From: an uncultured Ruminococcus sp. | GTDB taxonomy: Bacteria; Bacillota; Clostridia; Oscillospirales; Acutalibacteraceae | DNA length: 10,199 nt | Assembly (NCBI GenBank): GCA_902767175.1 | Contig: CACXGH010000023.1 | Location: 1-10,199, forward strand | Direction: 5' to 3' | In this document: positions 1 through 7,382 of the stretch, in pieces | Layout of the letters: every line of letters starts with the position of its first letter | Numbering within the stretch: position 1 is the stretch's first letter | Position numbers and translations under genes: made by a program | Notes under the pieces: generated by a model | What the model saw: only the letters and a program-made list of their open reading frames with translations | Database searches by the model: none | What the model was told of the DNA's origin: nothing

Positions 1-235
1 GAGCGACGCCGTCAACAGACGTCGGGGAGCTTTAGCTCCTGCGGGCGTCGGTGGGGGATTTTAACCCGCCACCGACGGACGTATGGCGCCCGCCGCCTTT
101 AGAGGCGGGGGACATCGACGCTTGTTATAGCCGGTCAATCAAACCTGGGAACGCTTTGCAGGAACAAAGGGTTATCCCCCTTCCCGCCTCTCGGCTCGGT
201 CGGTGTTTATGACTTCGGCAGAGGTGTCCACAGGA
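1..235. other. GC-rich multi-hairpin non-coding block, possible structured RNA (partial)
   Basis: This stretch is clearly richer in GC than the rest of the window and holds no long ORF on either strand. It is dense in stems: GACGCC (5-10) with GGCGTC; GGAGC-TTTA-GCTCC near 27-40; GTCGGTGG with CCACCGAC near 47-76; CCGCCT-TTAG-AGGCGG near 91-108; and GGTGTCC-ACA-GGATACC near 221-237. A long-range pairing AGAGGCGGG (101-109) with CCCGCCTCT (183-191) is also possible. GTCGGTG occurs twice (47 and 198), so CACCGAC has two possible partners. I do not recognise it as tmRNA, RNase P RNA, SRP RNA, a T-box or a group II intron end. It may continue beyond position 1. Strand is undecided: a weak TAGACA-19-GATAAT promoter (272-242) would favour minus, and a weak terminator at 265-306 would favour plus. 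Confidence 0.4.
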
Positions 236-264
236 TACCCCATTATCAAGAAAACATAATTTCT

Positions 265-306
265 GCTGTCTATTGATTTTTCCAGATAGCATCTATATTT
301 TTATTA
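265..306 (+). terminator. weak terminator-like hairpin
   Basis: GCTGTCT (265-271) pairs with AGATAGC (284-290), seven base pairs including one G-T, around a 12-base loop. A T-rich but interrupted tail follows on the plus strand. It could end a plus-strand transcript from the GC-rich block. In the minus direction the T-run is poor, so it is a weaker candidate terminator for the CNNM-type gene that ends at 330. Confidence 0.3.
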
Positions 307-329
307 CATATCACTATTTCTGATTGTTT

Positions 330-1601
330 TTATTCGTCCTCTTCAGGCTTTGGCTCATAAACAAGGATAACACTGTTTATTCTGTTGTCCTCAACGCTGT
401 TCACGGTAATGGAAAGCTCATTATACACAAAATGAGCACCGTTTTCGGGGATACAGCCAAGCTGCTCTATTACCCAGCCGCCTACGGATTTACTCTCTGT
501 TTCTATGTATTTTGCGTCTTTGCCAATAAGCTCAAGCATATCATTTATATGCAGGTCTCCGCTTATTTCGTATTTGTTTTCGGAAAGTTTCTTATGCTTA
601 TTTTCTATTTCCTCGTCTTCGTCCCATATATCACCGACAAGCTGTTCAAGAAGATCCTCCATTGTTACGATTCCGAGTGTACCGCCGTAATCGTCCGTTA
701 CAACAGCAATATGAAGCCGCTTATACTTGAAATCAGCAAGTATTGATGAAAGCTTTTTTGAGCGGTAGATGAAATATGCAGGCTGAATCAGCTCACTCAA
801 TGACGGTTTGTCTGTTTTGAGCAGAGCTTCAAGATAATCCCTTGTATGAAGTATGCCGACAATATTGTCGATACTTCCGCTGTAGACAGGTATTCTTGAA
901 TATCTCTCGGTTATGATTATTTCTTTGATTTTATCATTTTTCTCGTTTATATCAACTGCAATAAGGTCTACACGGGGAGTGAGTATATCGTAGGCGGTCT
1001 TTTCGTCAAACTCAAGCGCCGACTGCACAAGCTCACTTTCCTGCTCCTCAAGAACCCCTTCGTCCTCAATGCTTTCCACTATGTATTTAAGCTCGTCCTC
1101 CGTCACGGTAGGCGATTTTTTCGTTTCTCCCTTTACAGCAAGTTTTTTTGCAAAATTACTGAGCTTGAGCAGAAGAAACGTTACAGGGGTAAAAATAACC
1201 ATAAGAAAATACAGCGGTGCAGACGACCCCATTGCCATTTTTTCGCTGTTTTCTTTGGCGATATTCTTTGGCATTACCTCACCGAAAATAAGTATAATTA
1301 CCGTAAGAACAACAGTGCTGAGGATAGTTCCGTTAGCTTCACCGAAAAAGCCGACAAACAGCAGGGTGGCAAGTGATGAGGCAGCAATGTTTACTATATT
1401 ATTTCCTACAAGTATGGTTGACAGTGCCTTGTCATAGCTCTCGGAAATTTTATATGCCTTTTTAGCCTTTTTATTTCCTGCATCCGCATAGCTTTTAAGG
1501 CGTATCTGGCTGACTGATGAATATGCTGTTTCAGTTGAGGAAAAGAATGCCGAAAGCATTACCAATAAAACTATTATTGCCGATAACAACCACGGATTCA
1601 A
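330..1601 (-). CDS. CNNM/HlyC-CorC family membrane protein with CBS pair
   Basis: Integral membrane protein of the CNNM (DUF21) family, whose members are linked to magnesium and other divalent cation efflux. The older label 'hemolysin' is historical. Order of parts over 423 residues: a membrane domain at about 1-150 with several hydrophobic helices, including SSTETAYSS (21-29) and the family motif FGEVMPKN (106-113); a cytoplasmic CBS pair at about 205-320, with DDYGGTLGIVTMEDLLEQLVG (303-323) in the second CBS; and a CorC_HlyC domain at about 340-415. The acidic tail is short. Length is normal for the family. The start is TTG at 1601, chosen because GGAG lies nine bases upstream and the protein opens directly into the first membrane helix. 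The gene is transcribed alone, divergently from the GH13 operon. The exact ion cannot be read from the sequence. Confidence 0.93.
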   Translation of the reverse strand: MNPWLLSAIIVLLVMLSAFFSSTETAYSSVSQIRLKSYADAGNKKAKKAYKISESYDKALSTILVGNNIVNIAASSLATLLFVGFFGEANGTILSTVVLTVIILIFGEVMPKNIAKENSEKMAMGSSAPLYFLMVIFTPVTFLLLKLSNFAKKLAVKGETKKSPTVTEDELKYIVESIEDEGVLEEQESELVQSALEFDEKTAYDILTPRVDLIAVDINEKNDKIKEIIITERYSRIPVYSGSIDNIVGILHTRDYLEALLKTDKPSLSELIQPAYFIYRSKKLSSILADFKYKRLHIAVVTDDYGGTLGIVTMEDLLEQLVGDIWDEDEEIENKHKKLSENKYEISGDLHINDMLELIGKDAKYIETESKSVGGWVIEQLGCIPENGAHFVYNELSITVNSVEDNRINSVILVYEPKPEEDE

Positions 1602-1607
1602 GTTATA

Positions 1608-1614
1608 TCACTCC
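1608..1614 (-). promoter_or_regulatory. ribosome binding site for the TTG start
   Basis: On the minus strand GGAGTGA precedes the TTG codon at 1601, with nine bases between GGAG and TTG. No in-frame ATG fits better, so this site fixes the unusual start codon of the CNNM-type gene. The rest of 1615-1700 is very AT-rich with several TATAAT strings on the minus strand, but none has a convincing -35 partner, so no promoter is called there. Confidence 0.7.
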
Positions 1615-1696
1615 ATCATTAATTATATTATCACGATTATATATTATATTCATTCCTTTCGGGAATATAATTCTCTGTTGGAAATTTAATATTATT

Positions 1697-1725
1697 TTGA
1701 CTTTTAGTTCGTATAAAGCTATAAT
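1697..1725 (+). promoter_or_regulatory. sigma-A promoter of the GH13-MATE operon
   Basis: TTGACT (1697-1702), a 17-base spacer and a perfect TATAAT (1720-1725) form a near-consensus vegetative promoter. Transcription should start near 1732. The ribosome binding site GGAGG (1748-1752) lies eight to nine bases before the ATG at 1761, giving a leader of about 30 bases. An AT-rich inverted repeat, TATAAT-tagctg-ATTATA (1725-1742), straddles the predicted start and might be an operator. I saw no catabolite-response (cre) site. Confidence 0.75.
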
Positions 1726-1760
1726 ATAATTAGCTGATTATAGATCCGGAGGTATTATAA

Positions 1761-3509
1761 ATGAATAGAAATGCCGTTTTTCACAGAAGCACCTGTGATA
1801 TGTGCTATGCTGCCGATAATGATACTGTAGTAATAAGATTATTAACAGGCAAGGATATTGATAAAGCTTTTATAATCTGCGCTGATCCGTTTCTGAACGA
1901 GCTTACGAGAAAAAAAAGCTGGTACGGAAAACCCTTTCCCATGACGCTGCAAATGGAGCTGGAGGAGCGATTTGTGTGGACTTTCCGTACATCTCCCAAA
2001 TTCAAAAGGCTGCAGTATTATTTTAAGGTCGTCAGTGAGAATAAGGAATACTATCTCTTTGATAACAAGCTATGTCCTGTTGATGAAGCTGAAAACCGCT
2101 CAAGGCAGTATTATAAATATCCATGGCTCAATCCCTCTGATGTCATCTCACCCCCACAATGGGTAAGGGAAACCGTATGGTATCAGATTATGCCGGATAG
2201 ATTCTGCCGATCTGCAGAGAGCGAAACTCTGCCGCAGATCCGTGCCTGGGGGAAAGGTTCATTGCTGCCTTTCAATAATTTCTTTGGCGGTAACCTGAAA
2301 GGAATAACTGAAAGACTGCCCTACCTCAGAGATCTGGGCATCGGCGGGATCTATCTTACACCGATATTTTCATCTAATTCCTATCATCGTTACAACACCT
2401 TTGATTACAAGCTCATCGACCCCATGCTCGGCACGGAGGACGATATGCGAAAGCTTGTCAAAACAGCTCATAGTCTTGGAATAAGGATAATGCTTGACGG
2501 TGTTTTCAACCATTGCGGAACGGAATTCATGCCGTGGCAGGACGTATGCAAAAACGGCAGAAGCTCCCCCTATTACGATTGGTTCTTTATAAATGACGAT
2601 AACTTTATCAAGCCCCGCTTTGACACTGCTGACGGAAGATTCTATACATTCTCCTTCTGGTCGGGAATGCCTAAGCTCAACACAAACAATCCTGAGGTTA
2701 TTGAGTATTTTACCGGAATATGTTCCTATTGGGTGCGTGAATGGGATATTGACGGAATACGATTTGATGTCGGAGATGAAATATCTCATACATTCCTGCG
2801 TGAGCTGAGACGCTCATTAAAGCCCATAAAGCCCGATCTTTTCCTGCTGGGCGAGATATGGTTTGATTCAATCAATTGGCTGACAGGAACGGAATATGAC
2901 TCTGTAATGAACTATCCCCTTAGCAGCTGTATAAATGATTTTGCAGGAAACAGTTCCCTGAGCGGACGGGATTTTATGTATGCACTTAACAAATGCCTGC
3001 TGATGTATCCCGAACAGGTTTCTCAGGTGCTTTTCAACTTTCTTGACACACACGATACTATGCGTGTTACGGAAGAATGTCAAGGCAATACAGACCTTCT
3101 TATTCAAAGGCTTGCAATGCTGATGACACTTTCCGGTACGCCGTGTATTTATTATGGAACAGAAATAGCGCTGAGAGGCAAAAATCCAAAGGATAACAGA
3201 AGCTGTATGCCATGGAGCAGCATAGAAAAAGGAGAGTATGACGAGGTATTAAATAAAATAAAAGAGCTGATCGCCGTAAGAAATAATAATCCTCAGCTCT
3301 CGGATATCGGTGTCGAGTTCATTCACCATGACGAGCCGAGACTATTGCATTATATAAGAACTGATACACGAACGGATAAAAGGCTGGGTGTTTACATCAA
3401 TGCAGGAAGCAAACCATTTGCAGTTCCGAAGGAAGGCAGAGTTATTTTCTCAAACCTGTTCAGCGGTGACACCCTTGACATAAACGGTACTGTTATTTAT
3501 GAGATCTGA
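1761..3509 (+). CDS. GH13 neopullulanase/cyclomaltodextrinase-type alpha-glucanase
   Basis: Intracellular glycoside hydrolase of family GH13 (582 residues, no signal peptide), expected to cleave alpha-1,4 links in maltodextrins, cyclodextrins or pullulan fragments taken up by the cell. An N-terminal beta-rich region (about 1-125) fits the CBM34-like domain of the GH13_20 group, followed by the TIM barrel from about 135 (VWYQIMPDRF, 139-148). Conserved regions: DGVFNH (246-251); MPKLN (303-307), typical of neopullulanases; GIRFDV (332-337) with nucleophile D336; GEIW (364-367) with acid/base E365; and LDTHD (428-432) with H431 and D432. All catalytic residues are present. The C-terminal domain is short. 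Region II reads DVGDE where DVANE is more usual, a small deviation near the subsites. First gene of an operon with the overlapping MATE exporter. Exact substrate is inferred. Confidence 0.93.
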   Translation: MNRNAVFHRSTCDMCYAADNDTVVIRLLTGKDIDKAFIICADPFLNELTRKKSWYGKPFPMTLQMELEERFVWTFRTSPKFKRLQYYFKVVSENKEYYLFDNKLCPVDEAENRSRQYYKYPWLNPSDVISPPQWVRETVWYQIMPDRFCRSAESETLPQIRAWGKGSLLPFNNFFGGNLKGITERLPYLRDLGIGGIYLTPIFSSNSYHRYNTFDYKLIDPMLGTEDDMRKLVKTAHSLGIRIMLDGVFNHCGTEFMPWQDVCKNGRSSPYYDWFFINDDNFIKPRFDTADGRFYTFSFWSGMPKLNTNNPEVIEYFTGICSYWVREWDIDGIRFDVGDEISHTFLRELRRSLKPIKPDLFLLGEIWFDSINWLTGTEYDSVMNYPLSSCINDFAGNSSLSGRDFMYALNKCLLMYPEQVSQVLFNFLDTHDTMRVTEECQGNTDLLIQRLAMLMTLSGTPCIYYGTEIALRGKNPKDNRSCMPWSSIEKGEYDEVLNKIKELIAVRNNNPQLSDIGVEFIHHDEPRLLHYIRTDTRTDKRLGVYINAGSKPFAVPKEGRVIFSNLFSGDTLDINGTVIYEI

Positions 3510-4881
3510 CGAAAAAAGACTTAAAAAATCCGAACAGGAAAAGAATATGACGCTTTTCAGCCTTGCATGGCCTATGATAATTGAAACAGTGCTTTTCATG
3601 ATGCTGGGAATGGTCGACGTGCTTGTCCTCAGCCGTTTTGACGACCTTGCCGCTTCAAGCGTAAATACCGCAAATCAGGCTGTATCTGTTGTCACGATAG
3701 TTTTTACAGTCATTTCCGGTGCGGGCGGCATTCTTATAACTCAATATTTAGGAGCAGGCAAAAGACAGGACGCCTCTCGCATTGCAGCTCTTTCTATAGT
3801 TCTGCAGCTTGTGACGGGAATGATCATCAGCATAGTTTTGCTGATATTCAGCGCACCAATACTGAGATTTATCGGTGCCAAGGGAAACGTTCTCGAGTAT
3901 GCGGGGCAGTATCTTTCGGTTGTCGGAGGTTTTATCTTCTTTCAGGCTGTATTAAGCTCTATGTCGGTAATAATCCGCAGTCATGGACAGACTAAGATCC
4001 CCATGCTTATAACTGTCGGAATGAACCTGATAAATACACTGCTTGATATTATTTTTGTTTTGGGACTTTTCAGCATACCAAAGCTCGGAATATACGGTGT
4101 AGCTATAGCTACGGTATTCAGCAGAGCTGCCGGTACTGTTGTTTTAGCGATAGTATTATTCAGAACAATAGAGAAGCCGTCTGCCTTTCGTCTGCTCAGA
4201 CCGTTTCCGTCAAAGGATATTATTCTTTTTATAAAGTTCGGTGTCCCCTCAGCCTTGGAGACGTTCCTATATAACCTGTCACAGCTCGTTATCACCTCGA
4301 TAGTTCTGAACTGTATGACGGAGCAGGAGCTGGTTGCCAAGACATACATACAGATGATAACGGTATTCTTTTACATTTTTTCCGTATCTATCGGACAGGC
4401 AGCACAGATACTTATAGGACATCTTACGGGCGCAGGAAAATTTGACGAAGCATATAAACAGGGACTGAAGTCTTACCGTATAGCGCTGTGCATTGCCGCA
4501 GCTGCATCTGCTGTGGGAATACTATTCAGGGTACAGCTTATATCAATATTTACAACAGACAGCACGGTAACACTAATTGCGTCTTACATACTTATTCTGA
4601 ATATCTTTCTTGAGCTTGGCAGAACGACAAATCTTGTGCTTATAGCAAGTCTCAGAGGCACTGGAGATGTAATATATCCGACAATATGCGCTGTTTTTTC
4701 AAATTGGCTGCTGAGTGTCGGCGGTTCCTATCTGTTAGCGGTAGTGTGCGGAATGGGCATTTACGGTTTATGGATAGCGCTTGCGGCTGATGAATGCTTC
4801 AGAGGTCTGCTGATGATAATGCGCTGGAGAAGCCGCCGCTGGCGCAAAGCCGGCGCTCCCGATTCCGATGTTCGTCAGTAA
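3499..4881 (+). CDS. MATE family multidrug/Na+ antiporter-type exporter
   Basis: Polytopic membrane exporter of the MATE family (460 residues, about twelve hydrophobic segments in two homologous halves). These proteins export drugs, metabolites or toxic compounds using Na+ or H+ gradients. Visible family traits are the opening LFSLAWPMIIE (19-29), LGAGKRQDA (84-92) after the second or third helix, the matching LTGAGKFDEA in the second half, and RGTGD before the late helices. The tail is basic (RWRSRRWRK). The ATG at 3499 overlaps the GH13 gene by 11 bases with no clear ribosome binding site, suggesting translational coupling. An alternative ATG at 3547 (residue 17) has AGGAAAAG just upstream and would remove a charged N-terminal extension; either start is possible. 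The substrate is unknown and pairing with a glucanase does not reveal it. Confidence 0.92.
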   Translation: MRSDEKRLKKSEQEKNMTLFSLAWPMIIETVLFMMLGMVDVLVLSRFDDLAASSVNTANQAVSVVTIVFTVISGAGGILITQYLGAGKRQDASRIAALSIVLQLVTGMIISIVLLIFSAPILRFIGAKGNVLEYAGQYLSVVGGFIFFQAVLSSMSVIIRSHGQTKIPMLITVGMNLINTLLDIIFVLGLFSIPKLGIYGVAIATVFSRAAGTVVLAIVLFRTIEKPSAFRLLRPFPSKDIILFIKFGVPSALETFLYNLSQLVITSIVLNCMTEQELVAKTYIQMITVFFYIFSVSIGQAAQILIGHLTGAGKFDEAYKQGLKSYRIALCIAAAASAVGILFRVQLISIFTTDSTVTLIASYILILNIFLELGRTTNLVLIASLRGTGDVIYPTICAVFSNWLLSVGGSYLLAVVCGMGIYGLWIALAADECFRGLLMIMRWRSRRWRKAGAPDSDVRQ

Positions 4882-4921
4882 CAAGCGAGCATTTACTAGC
4901 CTGATATCCGGCTTGCTTACT
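4877..4921 (+). terminator. hairpin over the MATE stop codon, possible terminator
   Basis: AGTAACAAGC (4877-4886) pairs with GCTTG-c-TTACT (4911-4921), ten base pairs with one bulged C, around a 24-base loop. The stem begins inside the last codons of the MATE gene. The downstream T-run (ATTTTA) is short, so it may be a weak terminator or a 3'-end protecting hairpin. The stronger terminator follows at 4990. Confidence 0.4.
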
Positions 4922-4976
4922 ATTTTACACTGCCCCTCAACCTGAAATCTCTGCTTTTGTGCAGCACAATCTCATA

Positions 4977-5030
4977 TTGATATTAGTATAAGGCACGGTA
5001 TTCTCTTATGAGTTTACCATGCCTTTTATT
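4977..5030 (+). repeat. left copy of a 53-54 nt inverted repeat, terminator hairpin
   Basis: This sequence opens with TTGATATTAGTATAAGGCAC (4977-4996), which is found exactly, in reverse complement, at 6250-6269. The match continues for about 54 bases with six substitutions and one indel. Within it AAGGCACGGTA (4990-5000) pairs with TACCATGCCTT (5015-5025) with one C-A mismatch, and CTC-TTAT-GAG extends the stem. The tail TTTTATTCTTT to 5033 makes it a good intrinsic terminator for the GH13-MATE operon. The conserved 13-14 bases in front of the stem are not needed for termination, which points to a dispersed repeat family rather than chance. Confidence 0.75.
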
Positions 5031-5092
5031 CTTTAATGTGAAATATGTTTATCATTCAGTGATAACACTTTTCGTTCTGATACCAGCCCCCT

Positions 5093-5125
5093 ATTAAAAG
5101 TGACTGCTTTTAATCAGAAAGCAGT
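5093..5125 (+). repeat. two overlapping, mutually exclusive inverted repeats upstream of spoVAD
   Basis: ATTAAAAG (5093-5100) and CTTTTAAT (5107-5114) form a perfect 8-bp stem with a 6-base loop. ACTGCTTT (5103-5110) and AAAGCAGT (5118-5125) form another perfect 8-bp stem with a 7-base loop. They share CTTT, so only one can form at a time. They end just before the candidate sigma-G promoter. They could be binding sites for a regulator or remnants of a leader; no T-run follows on the plus strand. Confidence 0.45.
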
Positions 5126-5127
5126 AT

Positions 5128-5156
5128 GAATAGCCGTATGTTTTGTGGCAATACTA
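5128..5156 (+). promoter_or_regulatory. candidate sigma-G (forespore) promoter of spoVAD
   Basis: GAATA (5128-5132) fits the sigma-G -35 consensus GHATR, and after 17 bases AATACTA (5150-5156) matches six of seven positions of the -10 consensus CATNNTA. The predicted start near 5163 lies just upstream of the ribosome binding site GAGGGG (5174-5179) and the ATG at 5186. spoVA operons are known to be sigma-G controlled in Bacillus, so motif and gene agree. No sigma-A promoter as good is visible in 5034-5185. Confidence 0.55.
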
Positions 5157-5185
5157 AGAACAAAATGAAAAATGAGGGGCAAGCT

Positions 5186-6196
5186 ATGATAAAAAGAATT
5201 GGTGAAGGTACTATAGAATTTGATGAAGATGTCATTATCGAATCATCTGTCGGTGTTGCAGGAAAGGACGAAAAGCAAGGTCCTTTGGGTGAATATTTCG
5301 ATATAACATTTGATGATGACCGTTTAGGTCAGGAAACATGGGAAAAATCAGAAAGCGCACTTCAGACGACTGCAGTTCAGGCATTATTGAAGAAAACAGG
5401 TATTTCTGCCAAGAATATAGATATCATCTTTGCAGGAGATCTGTTAAATCAGTGTATATCATCTACCTTCGGTCTGAGAGATCTGAAAATACCGATGTAC
5501 GGTCAGTACGGTGCCTGTTCAACAATGGCTCAGACAATATCCGTTGCTTCTGTATTTATTGCTTCGGGAGCAGCAGACCGTGCGATAGCTGTTACTTCAT
5601 CGCATTTCTGTTCGGCGGAAAGACAATTCCGGCTTCCTATTGAATACGGCGGACAGAAAACTCCTACATCTCAGCGAACAGTGACAGGCTCAGGTGCAGC
5701 GCTTATTACAAGGGGCTGCAGCGGAACAAAAATAAAGCATATAACAGCAGGCAGGATAAACGACCTCAATATAAAGGACGCAAACAATATGGGAGCGGCT
5801 ATGGCTCCTGCCGCAGCAGATACGATAAAGAGGTTTTTTACTGATACAAATACCAGACCCTCGGATTACGACCTTATTCTGACGGGCGACCTCGGCAAGG
5901 TAGGGTCGAAGCTGCTCAAAGAGCTGATGGAAGGCGAAGGCTGTGATATTTCAGGACAGCATAATGACTGCGGCTGTATGATATTTGACCCATCAGTACA
6001 GGACGTTCATGCAGGCGGCTCAGGCTGCGGCTGCTGCGGCTCTGTATTTTGTTCGTATATTATGCAGAAGCTCAGCAAGCATGAGCTTAACAATATTCTT
6101 TTTATTGCCACAGGTGCACTGATGTCTCCGACTTCTTCACAGCAGGGCGAAAGTATTCCTTCTATAGCGCACCTTGTTCATTTGGTGAATGGGTAA
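5186..6196 (+). CDS. spoVAD: stage V sporulation protein AD (SpoVAD), solitary
   Basis: SpoVAD is a soluble protein with a thiolase/ketoacyl-synthase-like fold that binds dipicolinic acid and helps the SpoVA channel load it into the forespore. The 336 residues from this start match the usual family length (about 338 in B. subtilis). Characteristic stretches: GACSTMAQ (109-116), PIEYGGQKTPTSQRTVTGSG (151-170), NNMGAAMAPAA (200-210), LTGDLGKVG (232-240), DCG (261-263) and DVHAGGSGCGC (273-283). The start at 5186 is preferred over an in-frame ATG at 5126 because it has GAGGGG six bases upstream, matches family N-termini, and the candidate sigma-G promoter lies inside the longer form. In most spore-formers spoVAD sits between spoVAC and spoVAE; here neither neighbour is present. 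It is bracketed by inverted repeats and converges on the ATP-grasp gene. Confidence 0.95.
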   Translation: MIKRIGEGTIEFDEDVIIESSVGVAGKDEKQGPLGEYFDITFDDDRLGQETWEKSESALQTTAVQALLKKTGISAKNIDIIFAGDLLNQCISSTFGLRDLKIPMYGQYGACSTMAQTISVASVFIASGAADRAIAVTSSHFCSAERQFRLPIEYGGQKTPTSQRTVTGSGAALITRGCSGTKIKHITAGRINDLNIKDANNMGAAMAPAAADTIKRFFTDTNTRPSDYDLILTGDLGKVGSKLLKELMEGEGCDISGQHNDCGCMIFDPSVQDVHAGGSGCGCCGSVFCSYIMQKLSKHELNNILFIATGALMSPTSSQQGESIPSIAHLVHLVNG

Positions 6197-6216
6197 GAGA
6201 ACAAGTTTTTAAACGC

Positions 6217-6269
6217 AATAAAGGCACAGCATACTCAAAAGAGAATACTGTGCCTTATACTAATATCAA
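6217..6269. repeat. right copy of the inverted repeat, bidirectional terminator hairpin
   Basis: AAGGCACAG (6221-6229) and CTGTGCCTT (6248-6256) form a perfect 9-bp stem, extended by TACTC-aaaa-GAGAATA with two mismatches to a nearly continuous 16-bp hairpin. It lies between the converging spoVAD and ATP-grasp genes. On the minus strand the tail TTTATTGCGTTT makes it the likely terminator of the ATP-grasp operon. On the plus strand it can end spoVAD, though with a poorer T-run. Bases 6250-6269 are the exact reverse complement of 4977-4996. A small 6-bp hairpin, CTCTGC/GCAGAG (6304-6323), lies between this and the ATP-grasp stop codon. Confidence 0.75.
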
Positions 6270-6342
6270 CTCTCGTTATGAAGCAAAAATGAAATCAAGC
6301 AGCCTCTGCAAAGGACGGCAGAGCTATCGTGTTTTTACTCAG

Positions 6343-7362
6343 TTACTTTCTTACCTTTATTCCAAAGCTCTCGATTTTAGGTATAAGTCCGATCCTCGGC
6401 TTATCCTCATCCGGGAGCTGCGGAAAATCATATGCAGGATAGTTATTTCCTTCAACTATTGCAGGTCCATCAGGTGTTAAGCATACGTCCCAGCCTACAT
6501 ATCTGAAACCGGGAAGTACCAAAGCTGCTTTCTTCACCATTTCTTTGACTTCGTCCATGAATGGCAGCTTGTAGCCTACAAGCTTTATTCCCGTTGCAGG
6601 GTGTTCATCATAGTTGATAAGAGCCGAGGTGTGTCCCTTGCCGATTATTTCACCCTTGTCAAGGTCAAAATGACACGCAAGTCCCCCGTTTTCAAGATTG
6701 TCTACAAAATGACCGTTGTTGCCCATTTTGAATACGGCATAAAGAATATGTGCTTCTCCGTTATTGACAAGCGTAACAACCCTAAGACAGTTCAGAGAAT
6801 CGGGATATATTCTCGCCGCATCAGGATGCTGTATTATTACCTCCTCAATAACACCGAAATTCTTTTCGGGCTGAGTAATGTATTTATACAGTTCCTCTGC
6901 TGAGCCAAAATCAGCCACCTTTATCTTCTCTATACCTTTTCCGCTCTCACCTATATTGGGCTTTGCGAAAAAGTATTCCTTGCCCTGTACAAATTTTTCA
7001 AATTCGGGATATCCTATCTCGGCAAGGTCAAGTACCTCTCTGCCGAGAAAGTCTGCGAATTTCTTATCAAACATATTTTTTACATCAAAATAATCGGATA
7101 AACTGTCATCATTCAGAGTATCAACAAGACGCTTGTTCTTCATTCTTGTAAGATATGTTTTTCTCTGCTTTGCTTTCATCTTATAGAATTCAAAAATAAT
7201 ATAATCATTATAGCCTGCTCCGTATTTAATAGAACAGCCGAGCATATCAAAGAATGTTGTAAACTTGCTTTTGCCTGATTTTTCATGGACAACATCAATA
7301 GCCTTGCCCATTTTCCTGAAGCTTGCGCCGTCAAGAACTCTCATCAGATATTTGAACTTCAT
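6343..7362 (-). CDS. sugar-transfer-associated ATP-grasp family protein
   Basis: ATP-grasp ligase of the kind often found in polysaccharide or cell-surface gene clusters (Pfam ATPgrasp_ST family, by my recognition of its pattern). ATP-grasp enzymes activate a carboxylate as acyl phosphate and join it to an amine or similar nucleophile; this protein's substrates are unknown. Visible motifs in 339 residues: a helical N-terminal region (1-about 100); the nucleotide-binding FFAKPNIGESGKG (131-143) with K134; the VIEEVIIQHPD hinge segment (171-181); SLNCLRVVT (189-197) with R194; NGHFVDNLENGG (216-227); and the metal-binding end GWDVCLTPDGPAIVEGNNYP (290-309) with D292, E304 and N306. All key residues look intact. 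No signal peptide. It starts 20 bases after the ectB-type gene, so the two are almost certainly co-transcribed. The ribosome binding site is weak (GGGG ten bases upstream), hinting at coupling. Confidence 0.88.
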   Translation of the reverse strand: MKFKYLMRVLDGASFRKMGKAIDVVHEKSGKSKFTTFFDMLGCSIKYGAGYNDYIIFEFYKMKAKQRKTYLTRMKNKRLVDTLNDDSLSDYFDVKNMFDKKFADFLGREVLDLAEIGYPEFEKFVQGKEYFFAKPNIGESGKGIEKIKVADFGSAEELYKYITQPEKNFGVIEEVIIQHPDAARIYPDSLNCLRVVTLVNNGEAHILYAVFKMGNNGHFVDNLENGGLACHFDLDKGEIIGKGHTSALINYDEHPATGIKLVGYKLPFMDEVKEMVKKAALVLPGFRYVGWDVCLTPDGPAIVEGNNYPAYDFPQLPDEDKPRIGLIPKIESFGIKVRK

Positions 7363-7382
7363 CTATTATACCCCGATCCATA

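Noticed and set aside
242..272. Minus-strand promoter TAGACA-19-GATAAT ahead of the GC-rich block
   Set aside because: The spacer is too long and the -35 imperfect; kept only as a weak hint about the strand of the possible RNA.
324..746. Plus-strand open frame of 140 codons opposite the CNNM-type gene
   Set aside because: It lies wholly antisense to a well-supported gene, has no ribosome binding site and resembles no family.
2370..2789. Minus-strand open frame of 139 codons inside the GH13 gene
   Set aside because: Antisense shadow of the catalytic barrel with no start signals.
5126..5185. Longer spoVAD start at 5126
   Set aside because: The candidate sigma-G promoter lies inside it, there is no ribosome binding site, and the shorter form matches family length.
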